A DNA stretch of 9,730 bases from Deltaproteobacteria bacterium (GTDB lineage Bacteria > JAUYMQ01): contig JAUYMQ010000241.1 in the NCBI GenBank assembly GCA_030698575.1, positions 1 to 9,730 on the forward strand, read 5' to 3'. Below, piece by piece: positions 6,801 to 9,730 of this stretch (position 1 is its first letter; every line of letters starts with the position of its first letter). The position numbers were made by a program, and so were the translations under genes. The notes below the pieces were generated by a model. That model made no database searches. It worked only from the letters and a program-made list of their open reading frames with translations, and was not told the DNA's origin.

Positions 6801-7235
6801 GCGGGATTCGACTTCCTCTTTCTCGGGAGGCTCCGGCGCTGGCCGATCTTCAAGAGCTTCAGCATGGCGGGGGCGGGTCATTACCTGAAACTCGCGGCCA
6901 TTCGCCTCCCCTTCGATCTCCTCTTCATTCTGAACTTCTGGATTGCGCTCATCGCATTCGACGTGAAGGCCCCCCTGGGCGTCACGCTCGCCTACGTGCC
7001 GATTATCCTCTTCGTCTCGGTCGTACCGATCACCGTGGCCGGCCTCGGTACGGTCCAGGCCGTGACGCTCTATCTGTTCCGGGATTACGGATCGGAAGCG
7101 ACGCTGCTCGCTTTCAGTCTCATGCTCACCGTCGCGCTGAGCGCCGTTCGCGCGCTCCTCGGGCTGCCCGTCTTCAGGAAGGTGTCGGTCGAGAGCTTCT
7201 CGGGCGGGAACGTAACGCAGCCAGACCGCGGGTAA
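3891..7235 (+). CDS. YfhO-type GT-C membrane protein fused to an LPG-synthase-type (flippase-like) membrane domain
   Basis: A 1114-residue multi-pass inner-membrane protein in two parts. Residues 1 to about 795 look like the YfhO family (GT-C fold, polyprenyl-phosphate-sugar dependent). TM1 spans about 10-28, followed by a first outer loop with Asp41 and PLWNPYTLAG at 63-72, many TM helices, a WFRNANRF motif at 375-382, and a periplasmic region from about 485 that ends in a beta-rich part with PGWRATVDG (733-741) before one more TM. A short basic linker (about 796-808, with ERLKQAARR) leads to the second part, about 808-1095, resembling the LPG_synthase_TM/UPF0104 family: NYNVGSGGIAFWLKRRHG near 894-911 and VPITVAGLGT at 1045-1054. 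No soluble lysyl-transferase domain follows, so lipid aminoacylation is unlikely. Inferred role: sugar transfer from a lipid-phosphate donor on the outer face, with the second domain helping flip or hold the lipid donor. The ATG overlaps the preceding small ORF's stop and has AAGGG 8 bases upstream. It closes the plus-strand block. Confidence 0.88.
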   Translation: MTGRNAQGLLVALAFTAAALLFWQFRVIAPATEPEGFFQTDFYSLLYPMYHYGYGEMLAGRVPLWNPYTLAGLPFLATLYTGILYPGNFLFLLLPTALAMGMTAALHSFLTTWFMYLLGREWGWSRIAAGVAALAWAYSHNSVWFYGPLCFIASAAWLPLMLLGVHRATEAGRGRSGSALLAFAGAMSLLAGGFQIFVYGVYALAAFALLRLAGTLRSNGRGAALRAAAWLLLGSLTAAAFAAPQILPTAELSRLTERSIRGLPFEWVGNPMQPESPLSDEQATGLTVVAPTAQVKSLFARAVTALADLRTLTPRRIPALYFGILPPLLAVAAFFGARWRAALAVSAGGLLALLLSMGPHFPLYRVYYALPTGDWFRNANRFVLLSSLALAALVGMGFASLEASPAGRRRGLRAALVAAILSILVLWLAGVPARPFLWSSGTAALGLLLAAVATARHPRLRRAAGLGILLFVFTEFWLAYANPHYHPQKNPQVFDEHGVMTAYLRDNLGNDRIVIVDNPWGSWGIQPKYGLLHRLHTLNDYEPLVPLRYKFAFSLLENAPSDNVAPFDARLRLDPARSNKTVLDMLAVRFVVVDRDLYPAWDAGAATFGLRRISLPDRQVSLYVNASARPRAALIPRAVAAASEREATSTIRDPAFDPEKIVVIEPGGPEPPGTAAAAPLLSIPRWRQEAPLTGLPMGGEVRFLRDDADQIEIEARVPPGAPAWLVLMDLPYPGWRATVDGNPAAIRPANLVGRAVAVPPGIHRVVFSYASRPFRIGCWLFLAAAISWLGVALWNGTSSEGERLKQAARRLIPWAVAAAILWALFARTGFAGVKDAAREANLLLLFGATVLCTLPMYVLDVLSLSRVIGWFNRPVAFMDLARVKAAAYLITLVNYNVGSGGIAFWLKRRHGVPFLEAMASILFINVVDVMVLVGLLAITLPALDAPVNRAVGGVVGAAVVVFAGHFIYWRAGFDFLFLGRLRRWPIFKSFSMAGAGHYLKLAAIRLPFDLLFILNFWIALIAFDVKAPLGVTLAYVPIILFVSVVPITVAGLGTVQAVTLYLFRDYGSEATLLAFSLMLTVALSAVRALLGLPVFRKVSVESFSGGNVTQPDRG

Positions 7236-7246
7236 ATCGAGGGCGA

Positions 7247-7294
7247 CGAGCAGTAAAAGGTCACTCGACGTAGCCGAGGGATCGCAACTGCTCG
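7247..7294. repeat. Inverted repeat at the convergent gene ends
   Basis: CGAGCAGT (7247-7254) is matched by its perfect complement ACTGCTCG (7287-7294) across a 32-base loop. The loop holds a smaller CTCG/CGAG pair (7264-7267 and 7275-7278). It lies just after the plus-strand stop (TAA, 7233-7235) and covers the last codons of the minus-strand gene. It could form a hairpin in both converging transcripts. No T-run follows on either strand, so it is not a classical intrinsic terminator, and arms this short could occur by chance. The 25-base gap 7236-7260 holds nothing else recognisable. Confidence 0.3.
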
Positions 7295-8673
7295 AGTGTC
7301 TTCGGTTGGACTCCCTCCGGCGCCGCCCGTCGGGCCGGTGGCTTCAGGCCCGCCCGCGCGTCGTCGAGGAGGGAAAGCATCTCCCTCTCGAGCCGCCCGT
7401 CGGCCAGGTTGCGCAGCTCGCCCGGGTCCTCGTCCAGCCGGTAGAGTTCCACCTCCCCCCGATCGGATTGGATGATCTTCCAGGGCCAGCGGATGGCCGC
7501 CCTGAGATCGCGATCGAAGCGCGGCCCGAAAAGCTTGATGAAGAGGTTGTCGCGGTACGACTCGGCCAGAATCACCCGGAGGGCGCCCACGGGCATGCCG
7601 TCGACGCCCTCCGGGAGAGTCAGGCCCGTCTCGGCGGAGACGAGGGGCAAAAGATCGACCACGGAAATCAACGACGAGTCGCTCTCGCCGGCGCGCCTTC
7701 CTCCTGGATAGCGAATGATGAGCGGAACGTGGATCACCTCGCTGTAGAGCCACCGGCCGTGCTCCATCATCCCGTGCTCGCCGAAGCTCTCGCCGTGATC
7801 CGCCACGACGATGACGAGCGCGCCGTCGTAGCGCCCGAGCAAGCGCAAGGCCGCGAGAAGGCGACCAAACTGGGAATCCATAAAACGGATCTCGCCGTCA
7901 TAGCGGTCGATGAGGGGTCCAAGGGGGATAGCGGGAGCGGGTCCGCCCGCGCGTCCGGGCGCCGCCGGCTCGAGGGGAACTCTGGCTAGCGGCAGATCGT
8001 CGTAGCCGGGCGGCGGCTCGTAGGGGCCGTGAGGATCGAAATAGTTGACGAGCATATGGACGGGCTGCTCGCGCGGGACTTCCCGAAGCCAGGAGACGGC
8101 CCGATCAGTCAGCTCGTCGGCTGGGCGGCCCCCGATCGTCCGGATCTCCGCGTCCTTCAGATCGTACCCCTGCAGCACGCCAAAGACCGGTTCGAGAAAG
8201 GGGCCGCCCACGAACGCCGCCGTCCGGTAGCCGGCCTCCCCGAGCAACTCTGCCATCGTCAGCTGGTCCGATCCCAGCCGGTTGACCGTCATCTGCCGGA
8301 ACATCTCACCTTCCAGGGCCTCACCGAGGTTCGCGTCGGGTCGATCGACGTCGAAGTGCGCCCCGTGGCTCGTGGGGTACTTTCCGGTGACGATCGAAGC
8401 GTGGGCGGGAAGGGTCCAGGAAGCCGTGCTGTGGGCGCGGGTGAAGAGGGTCGCATCCGCCGCGAATCGATCGATGGAAGGGGTGATGTTGCGGGTGTAG
8501 CCGTAGGCGCCGATGTGGTCGGCCCTGGTCGTGTCGAGCGTGATGAGTATCACGTCCGGACGAGGGCGATCCCCGGCGCCGCATCCCGACGCCGCGATAC
8601 AGGCCAGGAGCGCCGTCAAGAACAGGCGATGCCAGCGCCCCATTCCCTTCCCCGGCACGTCCCTGCGGCCCAT
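7261..8673 (-). CDS. Sulfatase-family (alkaline phosphatase superfamily) lipoprotein
   Basis: A 470-residue exported hydrolase or transferase, probably lipid-anchored in the cell envelope. The N-terminus has basic residues, a hydrophobic core LFLTALLACIAA (17-28) and a lipobox-like ASGC with Cys31. The sulfatase fold shows in LITLDTTRADHIGAYGY (43-59; metal ligand Asp47), WTLPAHASIVTGKYP (86-100), the FDPHGPYEPP loop with His215, ADHGESFGEHG with Asp292 and His293, EHG at 304-306, and HVPLIIRYPG (315-324). The position normally holding the formylglycine Cys/Ser in CxPSR is Thr87 (TLPAH), with His91 for the Arg. A classical sulfatase is therefore doubtful; a Thr-based phosphatase or phospho-group transferase is as likely. 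It ends in LRSLGYVE, a tail often seen in this family. The ATG at 8673 is chosen for GAGGAGG 5 bases before it; the ATG at 8643, with a more usual 20-residue signal, is an alternative. Ten bases follow the upstream GT-C gene, so the two form an operon. Confidence 0.88.
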   Translation of the reverse strand: MGRRDVPGKGMGRWHRLFLTALLACIAASGCGAGDRPRPDVILITLDTTRADHIGAYGYTRNITPSIDRFAADATLFTRAHSTASWTLPAHASIVTGKYPTSHGAHFDVDRPDANLGEALEGEMFRQMTVNRLGSDQLTMAELLGEAGYRTAAFVGGPFLEPVFGVLQGYDLKDAEIRTIGGRPADELTDRAVSWLREVPREQPVHMLVNYFDPHGPYEPPPGYDDLPLARVPLEPAAPGRAGGPAPAIPLGPLIDRYDGEIRFMDSQFGRLLAALRLLGRYDGALVIVVADHGESFGEHGMMEHGRWLYSEVIHVPLIIRYPGGRRAGESDSSLISVVDLLPLVSAETGLTLPEGVDGMPVGALRVILAESYRDNLFIKLFGPRFDRDLRAAIRWPWKIIQSDRGEVELYRLDEDPGELRNLADGRLEREMLSLLDDARAGLKPPARRAAPEGVQPKTLEQLRSLGYVE

Positions 8674-8678
8674 GCACG

Positions 8679-8685
8679 CCTCCTC
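8679..8685 (-). promoter_or_regulatory. Ribosome binding site of the sulfatase-family gene
   Basis: On the minus strand GAGGAGG is followed by 5 bases and the ATG at 8673. It overlaps the TGA of the upstream GT-C gene (TGAGGAGG), so the two genes are probably translationally coupled. It favours this ATG over the inner one at 8643, and over in-frame starts as far up as 8766 that would overlap the upstream gene by over 80 bases. Confidence 0.7.
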
Positions 8686-9730
8686 AGCCCCGCCTCGCCC
8701 AGGGTCCGGGCGGCGCGTTGCCGGCGCCATCCGGATCGAGGATCGGCTCGGCGAAGACCAGGACACCGTAGAGCAAGATCGGAAGAATCTGCAAGAAAGT
8801 TCGATTCACCACCGTGCCGTTGACCAGCCAGAGATAAGCGCCTCCCACCCCGTAGAGATAGGCGAAGGTCGCGAGCAACGCCCCGCCGTAGAGCGCCAGC
8901 GGGAGATCCTCCCCGCGTCCGGCGCGCAAGGCCAGCAGCGGAAAGGCCATCGCGACGAGTGTGCCCGCCAGCATCCAGTTGTTGAACCCCCAGAAAAAGT
9001 GATCGACGAGCGGCCCGGCGATCTCGCCCATGCGGTTGCCCGGAACGAGATTCCCCCAGACGGCCGCAAGGACCGGCGGTCCCTCGGTACCGTAGCGGGC
9101 CTCGAGCAGGAAGATCGCGGCCAGGCCCAGGGCAGCGGCTAAAGTTGCAACGCCCGCTATCGCGGCGGGCCTCACGAGACCCCGGCGGACGGCCACCGCG
9201 GCGCCCATGCAGAACAGCGCGATCGGAAGATAAGTCACACCCTCGAGCTTGATCGCGGGGAGGCAGAGCGAGAAGACGATTGCGAGCCGCAGGTCGTTCG
9301 CTCCTCCCTCGCGCGCGTACCGGTGCAGGAAGATCCCCGCCGCAGTGAGATAGAGGGCCATCGGAAGATCTGCGTACCCGGCGAGCGCGGCATGGGTCAG
9401 AAAGAGCGGGAAGGCCGACAGCAGGTAGACGCCCACGAGCGACAGCGATCGCGACACGAGCCGGCGAAGACCCGCGTGAAAGAGAAGCAACATCGCTGCG
9501 TAGTAGTTCCACTGGGCCAGGCTTACCGCATACTCGTTCCAGCGGCCGTGAAGCATCTCGAACCAGGCAAGGACGAGCCCGGGCGCCGGAGGGTAGCCCT
9601 GCGGCAGCGCGAAACCCGCGCGGCTCCCGTCGAAGTACATCGTTTTTGCCAGAACGAGCGACACCCGGAACGCGTCCGCGCCCCGGATGAGCTCCGACAA
9701 ATTCATCACGAGGACGTAGACGAGCTTCGA
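8684..9730 (-). CDS. GT-C family membrane glycosyltransferase, PMT/ArnT-like (N-terminus outside the window)
   Basis: A multi-pass inner-membrane protein, probably moving a sugar from a polyprenyl-phosphate donor to a glycan or protein on the outer face. The frame is open to the right edge and 348 residues are visible. The ATG at 9709 has no Shine-Dalgarno and lies within the expected loop after TM1, so the real start is beyond the window. Seen, numbered from the edge: a loop with GADAF and AKTMYFDG (17-35), GYPPAPGLVLAWFE (45-58) matching the tyrosine-proline segment of GT-C/PMT enzymes, THAALAGYADLPMALYLT (112-129), AIKLEGVTYLP (159-169) with the Lys-x-Glu usual after a mid-protein helix, and about eight hydrophobic segments ending near 327. 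It ends in a short polar Pro/Gly tail. The missing N-terminus should carry the catalytic acidic residue. It is co-transcribed with the sulfatase-family lipoprotein. Family assignment rests on overall pattern; substrate is unknown. Confidence 0.8.
   Translation of the reverse strand, partial: SKLVYVLVMNLSELIRGADAFRVSLVLAKTMYFDGSRAGFALPQGYPPAPGLVLAWFEMLHGRWNEYAVSLAQWNYYAAMLLLFHAGLRRLVSRSLSLVGVYLLSAFPLFLTHAALAGYADLPMALYLTAAGIFLHRYAREGGANDLRLAIVFSLCLPAIKLEGVTYLPIALFCMGAAVAVRRGLVRPAAIAGVATLAAALGLAAIFLLEARYGTEGPPVLAAVWGNLVPGNRMGEIAGPLVDHFFWGFNNWMLAGTLVAMAFPLLALRAGRGEDLPLALYGGALLATFAYLYGVGGAYLWLVNGTVVNRTFLQILPILLYGVLVFAEPILDPDGAGNAPPGPWARRG

Noticed and set aside
3891-7235. MprF-type lysylphosphatidylglycerol synthase
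   Set aside because: Only the membrane domain resembles that family. The C-terminal soluble aminoacyl-transferase domain is absent and the protein ends about 60 residues after VPITVAGLGT.
7236-7260. Classical intrinsic terminator between the convergent genes
   Set aside because: There is no GC-rich hairpin followed by a T-run on either strand; only a long-loop inverted repeat overlapping coding sequence is present.
6092-7273. A 393-codon plus-strand frame within the fusion gene
   Set aside because: It is out of frame with the membrane domain, Arg/Gly/His-rich with no hydrophobic segments, and runs past the real stop into the convergent gene.
8674-8766. Longer N-terminus for the sulfatase-family protein starting at 8766
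   Set aside because: It would overlap the GT-C gene by over 80 bases and bury the signal peptide. The GAGGAGG site fits the ATG at 8673.

Overview
The window is GC-rich and densely coding. It holds part of a bacterial cell-surface glycan assembly locus. Codon use, bacterial Shine-Dalgarno sites and a lipoprotein signal point to a high-GC bacterium. The mix of YfhO-type and GT-C membrane glycosyltransferases, GT2 enzymes and a sulfatase-fold lipoprotein is common in envelope loci of uncultured high-GC Gram-negative lineages, but nothing here fixes the phylum. I see no tRNA, rRNA, CRISPR array, insertion sequence or integrase.

Layout: two gene blocks converge. The plus-strand block runs from the left edge to 7235. 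In order it holds the C-terminal part of a family 2 glycosyltransferase (GT2), a class I SAM methyltransferase, a complete rhamnosyltransferase-like GT2, a dolichyl-phosphate-mannose-synthase-like GT2, a DUF2304 membrane protein, and a 1114-residue protein. The last joins a YfhO-type GT-C region to a lysylphosphatidylglycerol-synthase-type (flippase-like) membrane domain. The minus-strand block runs in from the right edge to 7261: a GT-C membrane glycosyltransferase lacking its N-terminus, then a sulfatase/alkaline-phosphatase-superfamily lipoprotein. Only 25 bases separate the blocks. No non-coding stretch reaches 300 bases and no promoter is visible, so both promoters probably lie outside the window.

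How the genes may work together: the two rhamnosyltransferase-like GT2 enzymes and the methyltransferase look like cytoplasmic enzymes that build and decorate a glycan on a lipid carrier. The DPMS-like GT2 with DUF2304 probably makes a polyprenyl-phosphate sugar. The YfhO/flippase-like fusion would use that donor on the outer face of the inner membrane, perhaps after moving it across. The lipoprotein and second GT-C enzyme suggest further modification in the periplasm. This scheme is inferred from families and gene order.

The most unusual points are: (a) the GT-C plus flippase-like fusion; (b) a 35-codon frame with a signal-peptide-like sequence, hidden between DUF2304 and the fusion gene and joined to both by 4-base stop/start overlaps; (c) an 11-codon mini-frame bridging the only other gap in the plus block in the same way, so that every stop in this block before the final one at 7233-7235 overlaps a start; and (d) threonine in place of the formylglycine cysteine/serine in the sulfatase-fold protein.
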